From: RH-AL1 sp965198495
GTDB taxonomy: Bacteria > Pseudomonadota > Alphaproteobacteria > Rhizobiales > Beijerinckiaceae
NCBI GenBank assembly: GCA_965198495.1
Contig: CBDAPL010000002.1
Coordinates: 248,001-312,000, forward strand
Direction of reading: 5' to 3'
Length of the DNA stretch: 64,000 nt
The position numbers and the translations under genes were made by a program. The first letter of the stretch is position 1; each line of letters begins with the position of its first letter. Shown here in pieces: positions 26,275 to 34,416 of the stretch. The notes beneath the pieces were generated by a model that was not told the origin of the DNA, made no database searches, and saw only the letters and a program-made list of their open reading frames with translations.

Positions 26275-27720
26275 CTAAACGGCGGCGGCCGGCCCGCCCG
26301 ATGCGGCGCGCTCGGCCATGCGGCCCACGACGAGATACGAGGTGGCGACCGCCATCGCGCCAAATAGGGCGGCACCGCCTATCATTCCAACATATCCGCC
26401 CTGCGGGCCGTAATGAAGCGCCCCGAACGTCACGAAAGGAACGGTGCCGAGCGTGGCGCGTCCCCAGTTGAACAAGGCGGAGAGGAACGGATAGCCGAGA
26501 TTATTGTAGGCGGCATTGGCGACGAAGACGCCGCCCAGGCAAAGCCAGAGGAAACCGCTGGCATGGCAGAAGAAGCCGAGCAGCGTGGCCGTCTCGCCGC
26601 GGGCGTCGAAGATCAGGACGATCAGGGGTGCGCCGAGCCACAGGATCGCGGTGACCGCGACGACGTAGGCGGCGGCGAGGCCGTAGCATTCCGAGAGGAC
26701 CGTTCTGACGCGACCGAAGGCGCGCGCGCCATAGTTTTGGCCCAAGATCGGCCCGACCGAACCGGAGAGCGCGAAGAGTACGCCGAAGGCGACGGGTGTC
26801 ACCCTGTCCATGATCGCGAAGGCGGCGATGACCGCATCCCCGAAGCGCGAGAACACGTGCATCGCGTAGATGTTGGCGATCGGCGCCGCGATGTTGGTGA
26901 GGACGGCCGGCCCGGCGATATGGCTTATCGGTCGCAAGTCCTCGCGCAGGGCGGCGAGGCTGGGCCGCTCGACGAGGTCGTGGACGCGGACGGCACCATG
27001 CCAGCCGACGATCAGCAGGCTGGCCCGCGACACCACCATCACGATGGCCGCGCCGTAGATCCCCAGATGCAGGCCGAAGATGAAGATCGGATCGAGGCAG
27101 GCGGTCACGACGGCGCCGCCGAGGGTGACGTACATCGCCCGCCTGGCATCGCCGACACCGCGCAGGATGCTGGAGAAGGCCATGCCGAGCCCGAGGAAGA
27201 TGGTCGCCGGCAGCGTCAGGCGAAGATAGAGCGATCCGACGGCGAGCGCTTCGCCGCGCGCCCCGAACAGGGTGAGGATCTCGTGCGTGAACGGCATCGC
27301 CGAGAGGCTCAGCGTGCCGGACACGACGGCCGCGTAGACGAGTCCGGAAGCGGCGACGCGGCGCGCGCGATCGCGTTCGCCGGCGCCGAGCGCCCGCGAA
27401 ACCAGGGCGCCGATGGCGATCGACAGGCCGATGTTGACCGAAACCAGCAGGAAGATCATCTGCGACGCGTAGCCGACCGCGGCCGTAAGGTTCGTGTCGC
27501 CCAGCCGGGAAATATAGAGCAAGGTGAGCAGATCGACGGCGAAAACGGCGACCAGGCCCACGGAGCCGGCCGACGTCATCACCAGGACGTGGCGCAGCGT
27601 CGAGCCGACCGTGAAGGCACCGGCCTCGCGGACATTCGGCGCGGGCGCGTCATGGAGCGGCGCGACTGCGGAAGCCGACAACTTCTCGGGACCGACCGGC
27701 GGCCTGGCGGCTATATTCAT
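26275..27720 (-). CDS. MATE-family multidrug/sodium efflux transporter
   Basis: The 481-residue protein has 12 predicted membrane helices and the two MatE repeats (first near DLLTLLYISRLGDTNLTAAV, second near SRFGDAVIAAFAIMDRV). MATE carriers export cationic drugs or metabolites using Na+ or H+ gradients. It is divergent from the CDF gene at 27819 across 98 bp that must hold both promoters. Substrate unknown. Confidence 0.93.
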   Translation of the reverse strand: MNIAARPPVGPEKLSASAVAPLHDAPAPNVREAGAFTVGSTLRHVLVMTSAGSVGLVAVFAVDLLTLLYISRLGDTNLTAAVGYASQMIFLLVSVNIGLSIAIGALVSRALGAGERDRARRVAASGLVYAAVVSGTLSLSAMPFTHEILTLFGARGEALAVGSLYLRLTLPATIFLGLGMAFSSILRGVGDARRAMYVTLGGAVVTACLDPIFIFGLHLGIYGAAIVMVVSRASLLIVGWHGAVRVHDLVERPSLAALREDLRPISHIAGPAVLTNIAAPIANIYAMHVFSRFGDAVIAAFAIMDRVTPVAFGVLFALSGSVGPILGQNYGARAFGRVRTVLSECYGLAAAYVVAVTAILWLGAPLIVLIFDARGETATLLGFFCHASGFLWLCLGGVFVANAAYNNLGYPFLSALFNWGRATLGTVPFVTFGALHYGPQGGYVGMIGGAALFGAMAVATSYLVVGRMAERAASGGPAAAV

Positions 27721-27818
27721 AGGTCGATCGTTCGCACCACTTCGCGCCTCGTCTGTTCAATCGGCCGCGTTCTAGCCTAGAAGCGTCGTCGCGAACATGA
27801 TGCTGGGAGAAATGACGT

Positions 27819-28859
27819 TTGTACGACCGCCCGCACGCCGCTCATCATGACGATCACGATCGCCCTGAAACGGGCCTTTCCCATGCGGGCCATGCCCATG
27901 CGAGCCATGCCCATGCGAGCCACGCCCATGCGAGCCACGCCCATGCGGGGCACTCCCATGGTCTAGGCGGCCACGTCCACGCGCCGGCCTCGTTTGGAGC
28001 GGCGTTCGCCGTGGCGATCGGCCTCAACGCGCTCATCGTCGTCGCCGAGGTCGTCTTCGGCGCGCTTGGTCACTCGGTCGCACTGATCGCCGATGCCGGC
28101 CACAACCTTTCTGACGTTTTGGGACTCTGCGCCGCCTGCGCGGCGACCCAGCTCGGCAAGCGGGCGCCTTCGGCGCGCTACACCTACGGGCTGGGCGGCA
28201 CGTCGATCCTCGCCGCGCTTTTCAACGCCTCGACCCTTCTGGTCGTGACCGGTGCCTTGAGCTGGGCGGCGATCCAGCGCTTCTTCCATCCAGAGCCGGT
28301 GGCGGCCGGCATGATCATGGTCGTCGCCGCCGGCGCGATCGTCGTCAATGCCGCCTCCGCCTGGCTGCTGACGCCGGGCGGCGACGGCGACCTCAACGTG
28401 CGGGCGGCCGTCGCGCATCTGATCGCCGACGCCGCCGTCGCCGCCGGCGTCGTGGTCGCCGCTCTCGTCATCAAGCTGACCGGCTACACCTGGATCGATC
28501 CGCTGCTCAGCCTCGTCATCAACGCGACGATCATCTACGGCACGTGGAGCCTGCTGCGCGAGGCGGTGGCGCTTTCGCTTGCCGCCGTGCCGCGCGACAT
28601 ACGCCAGCTTGAGGTGAGAGCCTATCTCGCCGGCCTGCCGGGTGTCGCCGCGCTGCACGACCTGCACATCTGGCCCGTCAGCACCAGCGAAACCGCGATG
28701 ACGGTCCACCTCGTGATGCCGGACGGTCACCCGGGCGACGCCTTTCTGATGGGGACTTGCACGACACTGCGGGAGCGGCATCGCATCGGCCACGCGACGA
28801 TGCAGGTCGAAACGAGCCTCGAATCGGCCTGCGCGCTGGCGCCGGACCATGTCGTTTGA
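27819..28859 (+). CDS. czcD: Cation diffusion facilitator (zinc-type exporter)
   Basis: The 346-residue CDF exporter carries metals out of the cytoplasm. The TM2 site is HNLSD (DAGHNLSDVLGL) and the TM5 site is HLIAD, the usual HxxxD pair for Zn. The first about 50 residues are a His/Ala/Ser repeat arising from 15-bp tandem units, likely a flexible metal-collecting tail. TTG 27819 is the most likely start, with GGGAG upstream. No metal regulator is adjacent. The symbol is by similarity. Confidence 0.92.
   Translation: MYDRPHAAHHDDHDRPETGLSHAGHAHASHAHASHAHASHAHAGHSHGLGGHVHAPASFGAAFAVAIGLNALIVVAEVVFGALGHSVALIADAGHNLSDVLGLCAACAATQLGKRAPSARYTYGLGGTSILAALFNASTLLVVTGALSWAAIQRFFHPEPVAAGMIMVVAAGAIVVNAASAWLLTPGGDGDLNVRAAVAHLIADAAVAAGVVVAALVIKLTGYTWIDPLLSLVINATIIYGTWSLLREAVALSLAAVPRDIRQLEVRAYLAGLPGVAALHDLHIWPVSTSETAMTVHLVMPDGHPGDAFLMGTCTTLRERHRIGHATMQVETSLESACALAPDHVV
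27880..27954. repeat. 15-bp tandem repeat encoding the His-rich CDF tail
   Basis: Five units of CCCATGCGAGCCACG (variants ATG, GGG and CACT) run from 27880 to 27954. Being a multiple of three, the array expands the His-rich metal tail in frame without truncating the transporter. Confidence 0.95.
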
Positions 28860-28877
28860 CGCGGGGCCCATCCAACC

Positions 28878-29768
28878 TCAGAACTCCGTCGTCGGCGGCA
28901 GCATGATGGGCGTCCGCATCGCCTCCGGCAACAGGCCTCTGATCATCAGCCCGGTGTCCTCGCTTACCGGTTCGCCCGTCCAGTCGAGCCGATCGGTGGG
29001 GAACAGGGTCGTGACGCGCGGGCGTGGCGGGAGCGCCGAAAGGATCTGCGCCATCGTCGGGATTGTCGCCGCGACGACATCGACGAGCAGGAGCGAGGCT
29101 TCATCGACCTCGTAGGCGATGATGGCATCAAGGCTCGGCACGTGAACGAGACGCAGATCCTCCGCGTCCATGACGTTCGTCAGGAAGAGCGACGCGGCAT
29201 CCATCAGGGCGCACCGCGTCGACACCGGCGCCCGCGTCGCGAGAAGCCGGCGGATCAGCGCGCCGTCGGCGGGCGCGCGCGGATCGAGGGCGCGAAACGG
29301 CCGACGCTCGATCGAGGCCGGCGCCGGCCCGGACATCTTGAATTGGGAGACAGGGTGGAAGCCGAAGCGCGTGTAGAGCGCGTGATCGGCCGTGTAGAGG
29401 AGCGTTGGTCCCGGCGCGGCCGCCTCGCACCAGGCGAGCGCCGCAAGCATCAGATCGCGGAACAAGCCGAGACCGCGCCAGTCGGGGTCGACCGCCGCAA
29501 GGCGGATGGCGGTGACCGGCAGCTTGGCCGAATCGGCCATCATGGTCATCGCGGCGGCCTCGACGCTGGCCGCGCACCCGGCCTCCCGATCGAAATAGCC
29601 GAACGGCATCCAAGCCGGCGTCTGGCCGACAGCGGCGGCGCGCGCCTCGACATCGAGCTCGAACACGCCGCGCATCAAGGCGGCATATCCGGCCGCCGAC
29701 GACGGGTCGGCGAAGAAATCCGTCCGAAAGGTGAGGTGGTCCTTGTTCCTCGGAGTTTTATGATCCAT
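28878..29768 (-). CDS. GNAT-family N-acetyltransferase (about 296 aa)
   Basis: A GNAT domain occupies roughly residues 30-160 (MRGVFELD, VDPDWRGLGLFRDLMLAAL with the acetyl-CoA loop, LYTRFGFHPVSQFKM). A C-terminal part of about 130 residues contains a second, less clear lobe. Such two-part proteins acetylate unknown substrates. ATG 29768 follows GGAGG; an upstream start at 29849 is less likely. The gene is divergent from the 92-residue gene at 29842. Confidence 0.85.
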   Translation of the reverse strand: MDHKTPRNKDHLTFRTDFFADPSSAAGYAALMRGVFELDVEARAAAVGQTPAWMPFGYFDREAGCAASVEAAAMTMMADSAKLPVTAIRLAAVDPDWRGLGLFRDLMLAALAWCEAAAPGPTLLYTADHALYTRFGFHPVSQFKMSGPAPASIERRPFRALDPRAPADGALIRRLLATRAPVSTRCALMDAASLFLTNVMDAEDLRLVHVPSLDAIIAYEVDEASLLLVDVVAATIPTMAQILSALPPRPRVTTLFPTDRLDWTGEPVSEDTGLMIRGLLPEAMRTPIMLPPTTEF

Positions 29769-29841
29769 TGCGCCTCCAGGATTGCCACGTCGGTGATCGC
29801 ATCGGCTGGGCCGACCAGTCGTTCTTGATGCCGGGAAGACC

Positions 29842-30120
29842 ATGACCAAGCGTGACGAAGGTGGAGCCTCCCGACCGGCGCCTCAAGCCGGCGAAAAGCC
29901 TAGACAGCCGAGAGCGTCCGCGGGATCGACCGCTGGGATCAAGGCCGCCGACAAGAGCCGCGTCGACAAACTCGTCGCCTTGATCGATCATTGCGCCGTC
30001 GCGAAAGAGGGAGCGGACGGGCTCGGGGAAAAGTTCTTGTCCTACCTGCTCGCCATGGCCATTCAAGAGAGCCGCGCCGCCATCAGGCGCACCGGCCCGC
30101 TCGGCAGATTGACCAACTAG
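29842..30120 (+). CDS. Hypothetical protein (92 aa)
   Basis: No family is recognised. A basic, Pro/Ala/Gly-rich N-terminal 40 residues precedes a helical C-terminus (VDKLVALIDHCAVAKEGADG, then EKFLSYLLAMAIQESRAAI). There is no signal peptide. It could be a small regulator or adaptor. The ATG at 29842 lies 73 bp from the divergent GNAT start. Confidence 0.55.
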   Translation: MTKRDEGGASRPAPQAGEKPRQPRASAGSTAGIKAADKSRVDKLVALIDHCAVAKEGADGLGEKFLSYLLAMAIQESRAAIRRTGPLGRLTN

Positions 30121-30313
30121 GTCTCCCCAGGGCGAATTCACCAGAAAACATGCAGCGGTGCGTGGAGACGGCCCACGTTTCCCGCTCGCGCTCGCCATCC
30201 AGCGCGTCCCGTCTCCCCCGAACGGCATAGAAAAAATAAGAAGTTCCTCAATACCGCTCCCAGCAAAAATCGCTATCTACACGTGACACGTTTTCACACG
30301 GCAGGAGCTGAAC

Positions 30314-30403
30314 ATGACCTGGAACACCCCGATCGTCACCGAAATCTGCGTCGGCATGGAAGTCACGAGCTATGACTCGGCGGATATCGAAGTCGGCTTC
30401 TGA
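30314..30403 (+). CDS. pqqA: PQQ precursor peptide PqqA (29 aa)
   Basis: This 29-residue frame encodes the pyrroloquinoline quinone precursor. The family hallmark is exact: Glu16-x3-Tyr20 within EICVGMEVTSYDSADIE, and the N-terminus MTWNTPIV matches PqqA. PqqE cross-links Glu16 and Tyr20, and PqqB/C/D/F complete the cofactor. AGGAG precedes the ATG by 7 bases. A strong terminator begins 20 bases after the stop, so it is monocistronic. None of pqqB-F is in the window. PQQ serves methanol, alcohol and glucose dehydrogenases. Confidence 0.95.
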   Translation: MTWNTPIVTEICVGMEVTSYDSADIEVGF

Positions 30404-30422
30404 AGCCAGCTTCCACCTTCTG

Positions 30423-30451
30423 AAAGCGCCCCTCGTTGGGGCGCTTTTTTT
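30423..30451 (+). terminator. Rho-independent terminator of pqqA
   Basis: A 10-bp stem AAAGCGCCCC / GGGGCGCTTT with loop TCGTT (30433-30437) is followed by a seven-T tract (30445-30451), 20 bases after the pqqA stop. It isolates pqqA transcription from the convergent thpR gene. Confidence 0.95.
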
Positions 30452-30480
30452 ATGCTCTCCCGCCGTTCTTTGTGCGCCGG

Positions 30481-31014
30481 CTATTTCAGGGGGTAGGTCG
30501 CCTCCGCCACGTAAGGCCCGCCGCCGACGGACTCCCGCGCCGAGAACAGAGTGAAATGGTCGACCTCGAACGTGCGGGTGGCGAGCCAGCCGCGCATCGC
30601 GAGATAATCGGCGACCGCCCGCGGCGATCCTTGCCGCAGCCGCGCCAACGTGACGTGCGGCGTGAACTTGCGGGTCTCCGCCGCGACACCGACACGGCGG
30701 ACCAGCCGCTCCTGCTCCGCCTGGAGCTCGAGCAGAGCCTGGGTCGGCTTGGCGGTCGCCACGATGGCGCGCGGCTTGGCGCCGCCGAAGGCGTTCAAGC
30801 CATCCAACGTCACCGCCACCGGCCGCCGGCGGATGCTTTCGAGAACGGAATGCACGTCGCGCGCTGTCGCGTAATCGATATCGCCGATGAAACGCAGGGT
30901 AAGGTGATAATCCCCGGCCTCGATCCAGCGAGCGCCGGAGAGGCCTCCGCGCATCAGCGAAAGCTCGGTCGCGAGACTCGCCGGCACTTCAAGGCCGGTG
31001 AAGAGGCGGGGCAT
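30481..31014 (-). CDS. thpR: RNA 2',3'-cyclic phosphodiesterase
   Basis: The 177-residue protein of the 2H phosphoesterase superfamily has its two catalytic HxTx motifs: HLTL (in DYHLTLRFIG) and HVTL (in FTPHVTLARL). The family includes E. coli ThpR (LigT), which opens 2',3'-cyclic RNA ends and can join 2'-5' bonds. ATG 31014 starts MPRLFTGLEVP. It follows hisA on the same strand. Confidence 0.94.
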   Translation of the reverse strand: MPRLFTGLEVPASLATELSLMRGGLSGARWIEAGDYHLTLRFIGDIDYATARDVHSVLESIRRRPVAVTLDGLNAFGGAKPRAIVATAKPTQALLELQAEQERLVRRVGVAAETRKFTPHVTLARLRQGSPRAVADYLAMRGWLATRTFEVDHFTLFSARESVGGGPYVAEATYPLK

Positions 31015-31103
31015 GGCGTCACCGTCTGTTCGACGTCCATCGCCTAGCAAGCCCCGCCGCGACGTTTCAAGCGAAACCCGTCAAGCGACCGCGTTATGGC
31101 GCC

Positions 31104-31835
31104 TCAGGCCGCCGCGCGGATCAGCGCGAGCGCCTCCGCCGCGTCGAGCCGGCCGTCATAGAGCGCGCGCCCGGTGATCGCGCCGTCGAGCTTCGCGCAA
31201 TCGGGCCGCAGCAGCCGTTCGACGTCTTCGATCGAGGCGAGGCCGCCAGAGGCGATGACCGGGATCGAGACGGCGTTCGCCAAAGCGAGCGTGCCCTCGA
31301 TGTCGAGCCCCGCGAGCACGCCGTCCCGCGAAATCTCGGTGTAGATGATCGCGGCGACGCCGGCGTCCTCGAACCGTTTGCCGAGTTCCGCGGCGGCGAG
31401 GTCCGAGCGTTCCGCCCAACCCTCGACCGCGACGAACCCGTCGCGCGCGTCGATGCCCACCGCCACTTGGCCGGGGTAGGCTCTGGCGGCGGCGCGCACG
31501 AAGGCCGGGTCGCGCACCGCCGCCGTGCCGATGATCGCGCGGGCCACGCCCTTGGCGAGCCAGGCCTCGAGCGTGCGCATGTCGCGGATGCCGCCCCCGA
31601 GTTGGACGGGCATGCGAACGGCCGCCAGGATGGCGTCGACCGCCTCGGCGTTCATCGGCTTGCCGGCGAAGGCGCCGTCGAGATCGACGACATGGAGATG
31701 TGAGAAGCCCTGCCGCTCGAAGCTCAGCGCCTGCGCGGCCGGATCGTCGTTGAAGACGGTGGCCCGCGCCATGTCGCCGAGCTTGAGGCGCACGCATTGC
31801 CCGGCCTTGAGGTCGATCGCGGGGTAAAGGATCAT
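31104..31835 (-). CDS. hisA: ProFAR isomerase (HisA)
   Basis: The 243-residue TIM-barrel isomerase acts in step four of histidine synthesis. The catalytic Asp pair is in PAIDLKAG at the start and GIDARDG in the middle; VQLGGGIRD and VIASGGLAS bind phosphate. It is the last his gene of this group: hisF and hisE, which usually follow hisA in Hyphomicrobiales, are missing here. Five bases separate it from hisH. Confidence 0.97.
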   Translation of the reverse strand: MILYPAIDLKAGQCVRLKLGDMARATVFNDDPAAQALSFERQGFSHLHVVDLDGAFAGKPMNAEAVDAILAAVRMPVQLGGGIRDMRTLEAWLAKGVARAIIGTAAVRDPAFVRAAARAYPGQVAVGIDARDGFVAVEGWAERSDLAAAELGKRFEDAGVAAIIYTEISRDGVLAGLDIEGTLALANAVSIPVIASGGLASIEDVERLLRPDCAKLDGAITGRALYDGRLDAAEALALIRAAA

Positions 31836-31840
31836 GCGGG

Positions 31841-32491
31841 CTACGGCGCCCAGCGGAGGAAATTGGCGAGGAGGGCGAGGCCAAGCGCCTGGCTCTTTTC
31901 GGGATGAAACTGGGTGCCGACGATCGTGCCTCGGCCGATGATCGCCGGGATCGCGCCGCCATACTCGGTGTTCGCCACGACATCGTCGGCCAGCTCGGGA
32001 CGAAACCCGTAGGAGTGGACGAAGTAGGCATGCCAGCCGTCCACGCCGGTGGGTATGCCGGCGAGCAGGGCGTGCGGGCGTCGCACGTCGAGCGTGTTCC
32101 AGCCCATGTGCGGGATCTTGAGCGCGGCATCGTCGGGCGTGATCGCCGCCACGTCGCCGGCGATCCAGTCGAGACCCGCGCAGACCTCGTTCTCGAGGCC
32201 GCGCGTGGCGAGAAGCTGCATGCCGACGCAGATGCCGAGGAAGGGACGGCCGCGCGCGTGCACGGCCTCGTTCAGCGCCGCCACCATCCCGGACTTGGCG
32301 TCAAGGCCGCGCCGGCAATCGGCGAAGGCGCCGACCCCCGGAAGGACGACGCGATCGGCCCGCGCGACGGTGTCGGCATCGCTCGTCTGGAGGATCGTCG
32401 CGCCGAAGTCTCCCTCGCGGGCGACGCGCTCCAGCGCCTTCGTCGCGGAATGCAGGTTGCCGGCACCATAATCGACGACCGCGACCCTCAA
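31841..32491 (-). CDS. hisH: Imidazole glycerol phosphate synthase, glutaminase subunit
   Basis: The 216-residue class I glutamine amidotransferase supplies ammonia to HisF. The triad is Cys88 (GICVGMQLL), with His and Glu in GTQFHPEKSQALG; the N-terminus is VAVVDYGAGNLHS. It starts at TTG 32491, overlapping the stop of the upstream DUF2628 gene, so the two are probably translationally coupled. No hisF lies in the window. Confidence 0.96.
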   Translation of the reverse strand: MRVAVVDYGAGNLHSATKALERVAREGDFGATILQTSDADTVARADRVVLPGVGAFADCRRGLDAKSGMVAALNEAVHARGRPFLGICVGMQLLATRGLENEVCAGLDWIAGDVAAITPDDAALKIPHMGWNTLDVRRPHALLAGIPTGVDGWHAYFVHSYGFRPELADDVVANTEYGGAIPAIIGRGTIVGTQFHPEKSQALGLALLANFLRWAP

Positions 32492-32880
32492 AAGGCGGTC
32501 TCCGGCAGCGCGCCGTCCGTCGTGTGCCGCCTGAAGAAGATCGCCTCGGCCTCCTCGCGACCGCGGGCTTCGACAAGCTCGGTGAGCGCGGCGCGACGCG
32601 CGCCTTTGCGCTGGCGCAGGCGATTGCCCTCGAATCCGATGAAAAGATGCGCCAAAGCGTCGATCGCCGTCGCCGTCGCGCCGGAAACATGCGGGAAGAC
32701 CAGCAGGAAAAAGGCGATCTCGAGCAGGATCCACACCGCGAGCGCCAGCCACAGGCGATGATAGATCAGCCAGATCTGCGCGAAGACGAAAGCCGGCCAG
32801 GAGAAACCCTCGCGAATGAAACGTGCCCTGAGCAGCTCCGCTTGCGCCTCGCCGGCCGCCTGGACGACGTAGACGGCCAT
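32488..32880 (-). CDS. DUF2628 membrane protein
   Basis: The 130-residue protein has one long hydrophobic region (FVFAQIWLIYHRLWLALAVW, then LLEIAFFLLVF), perhaps two helices. Sequence and position, between hisB and hisH, match the DUF2628 family commonly found in the his operon of Hyphomicrobiales; its function is unknown. It starts 1 bp after the hisB stop, and its stop overlaps the hisH start. Confidence 0.88.
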   Translation of the reverse strand: MAVYVVQAAGEAQAELLRARFIREGFSWPAFVFAQIWLIYHRLWLALAVWILLEIAFFLLVFPHVSGATATAIDALAHLFIGFEGNRLRQRKGARRAALTELVEARGREEAEAIFFRRHTTDGALPETAF

Positions 32881-32881
32881 C

Positions 32882-33469
32882 CTAGAGCGTGCCCTTGGTC
32901 GAGGGGATGGCACCGCCCTGCCGGGGATCGATCGACACCGCGACCTTCAACGCCCGCGCGACGGCCTTGAAGCACGATTCGGCGATATGGTGCGCGTTGG
33001 CGCCGTAGAGCGTTTCGATATGCAGGGTGAGGCCGGCGTTCATCGCCAGCGCCTGGAAGAACTCGCGCACCAGTTCGGTGTCGAACGTGCCGATCTTCTC
33101 GCGCGGGAACGTCGTGCGAAACACCAGGAACGGCCGGCCCGAGACGTCGATGGCGGCGCGCGACAGAGTCTCGTCCATCGGCAGCAGCACATCGGCGTAG
33201 CGGGTGATGCCGGCACGATCGCCCAACGCCTCGCGGATCGCCTGGCCGAGCGCGATGCCGGTATCCTCGACCGTGTGATGGTCGTCGATGTGAAGATCTC
33301 CCTTGGCCTCGATCGCCATGTCGATCAGCGAGTGGCGGGCGAGCTGGTCGAGCATGTGGTCGAAAAAGCCGATGCCGGTCGATCGCGCGCCGGCTCCCGT
33401 CCCATCAAGGTCGACGCTGACCTTGATCGCGGTTTCCTTTGTCTCGCGCGCGACGATCGCGGTGCGCAT
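32882..33469 (-). CDS. hisB: Imidazoleglycerol-phosphate dehydratase
   Basis: The 195-residue monofunctional enzyme of step six in histidine synthesis uses Mn sites in GFFDHMLDQLARH, HIDDHHTVEDTGI and NAHHIAES. ATG 33469 begins MRTAIVARETKET. The divergent hslV gene is 377 bp away: hisB/hslV adjacency is conserved in Hyphomicrobiales. The open frame that continues upstream of hisB includes a cytochrome c remnant. Confidence 0.97.
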   Translation of the reverse strand: MRTAIVARETKETAIKVSVDLDGTGAGARSTGIGFFDHMLDQLARHSLIDMAIEAKGDLHIDDHHTVEDTGIALGQAIREALGDRAGITRYADVLLPMDETLSRAAIDVSGRPFLVFRTTFPREKIGTFDTELVREFFQALAMNAGLTLHIETLYGANAHHIAESCFKAVARALKVAVSIDPRQGGAIPSTKGTL

Positions 33470-33604
33470 GGCTCGAAGCTCACTCCAGGGACTGCACGGG
33501 CTTCTAGCAAGCGGCACGAAAAAAGACCATCGCGCGCACCGCCGCCTGATGGTCTTTCCCGTCGTTCGGTGAACGGCGCCACACGTCGCGTCGTCGACGG
33601 CGCC

Positions 33605-33694
33605 TCGTTCTCGGCACTCGCCGCAATGGCCGAGTCCCTCGACGAGGTAGGCGCCGCGATCGACCTCGGCCGTCGCTCTCACCTGGTCCCTCCA
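33605..33694 (-). pseudogene. Cytochrome c heme-motif remnant
   Basis: Between hisB and hslV, the minus strand encodes VDRGAYLVEGLGHCGECRE in the hisB frame. This closely resembles the second heme segment of multi-heme alcohol/gluconate dehydrogenase cytochromes, where RGAYLVEALGHCGxCHTPR is typical. The axial His is now Arg (CGA codon), and no start or flanking domain remains. It looks like a decayed fragment rather than a gene; chance similarity cannot be excluded. Confidence 0.5.
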
Positions 33695-33846
33695 AGCCGC
33701 GCTTGCGCGCCGCCGGCGGGCGCTGGCATAAGCGGCGGTCGCTTTCGGGGGCGGTAAGCTCCGGGGCGGCTTCGAGGGGCAGGCGGCAACTTGCGCCGGC
33801 GATCGGTGCTCCATAGATGGAGCCCGTACGAACGCCCGAGATCCCG

Positions 33847-34416
33847 ATGGCCGACCCAAACGCCGCGTTCCCGACCTGGCACGGCACCACCATCATCATG
33901 GTGCGCAAGGACGGCCGCACCGTCATCGGCGGCGACGGCCAGGTCTCCATCGGCCAGACGATCATCAAGGGCAACGCGCGCAAGGTGCGCCGTCTCGCCA
34001 AGGGCGAGGTGATCGGCGGCTTCGCCGGCGCGACGGCCGACGCCTTCACCTTGTTCGAGCGGCTGGAAGGCAAGCTCGACCAATATCCCGGCCAGCTGAT
34101 GCGCGCCTGCGTCGAACTCGCCAAGGATTGGCGCACCGATCGCTACCTGCGCAAGCTCGAGGCGATGATGCTCGTCGCCGATCGCGAGGTCGGCCTGGTG
34201 CTGACCGGCACCGGCGACGTGCTGGAGCCCGAGTCGGCCGGCGCCGGCAGCGTCATGGCGATCGGCTCCGGCGGCAATTACGCGCTGGCCGCGGGACGCG
34301 CGCTGCTCGACATCGAGCCGAACCCGGAGACGATCGTGCGCCGTTCGCTCGCCATCGCCGCCGAGATCTGCGTCTACACCAACGGCAACGTCATCGTCGA
34401 AAGCGTCGGCGGTTGA
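33847..34416 (+). CDS. hslV: ATP-dependent protease subunit HslV
   Basis: The 189-residue proteasome-like peptidase works with HslU (ClpY). The N-terminal nucleophile Thr follows HG in PTWHGTTIIMVRKDG; VIGGDGQVSIGQTIIKGNARK is the family core. ATG 33847 is the likely start; ATG 33817 would add 10 residues. It is followed by a TTG-started membrane protein and then hslU. Confidence 0.97.
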   Translation: MADPNAAFPTWHGTTIIMVRKDGRTVIGGDGQVSIGQTIIKGNARKVRRLAKGEVIGGFAGATADAFTLFERLEGKLDQYPGQLMRACVELAKDWRTDRYLRKLEAMMLVADREVGLVLTGTGDVLEPESAGAGSVMAIGSGGNYALAAGRALLDIEPNPETIVRRSLAIAAEICVYTNGNVIVESVGG

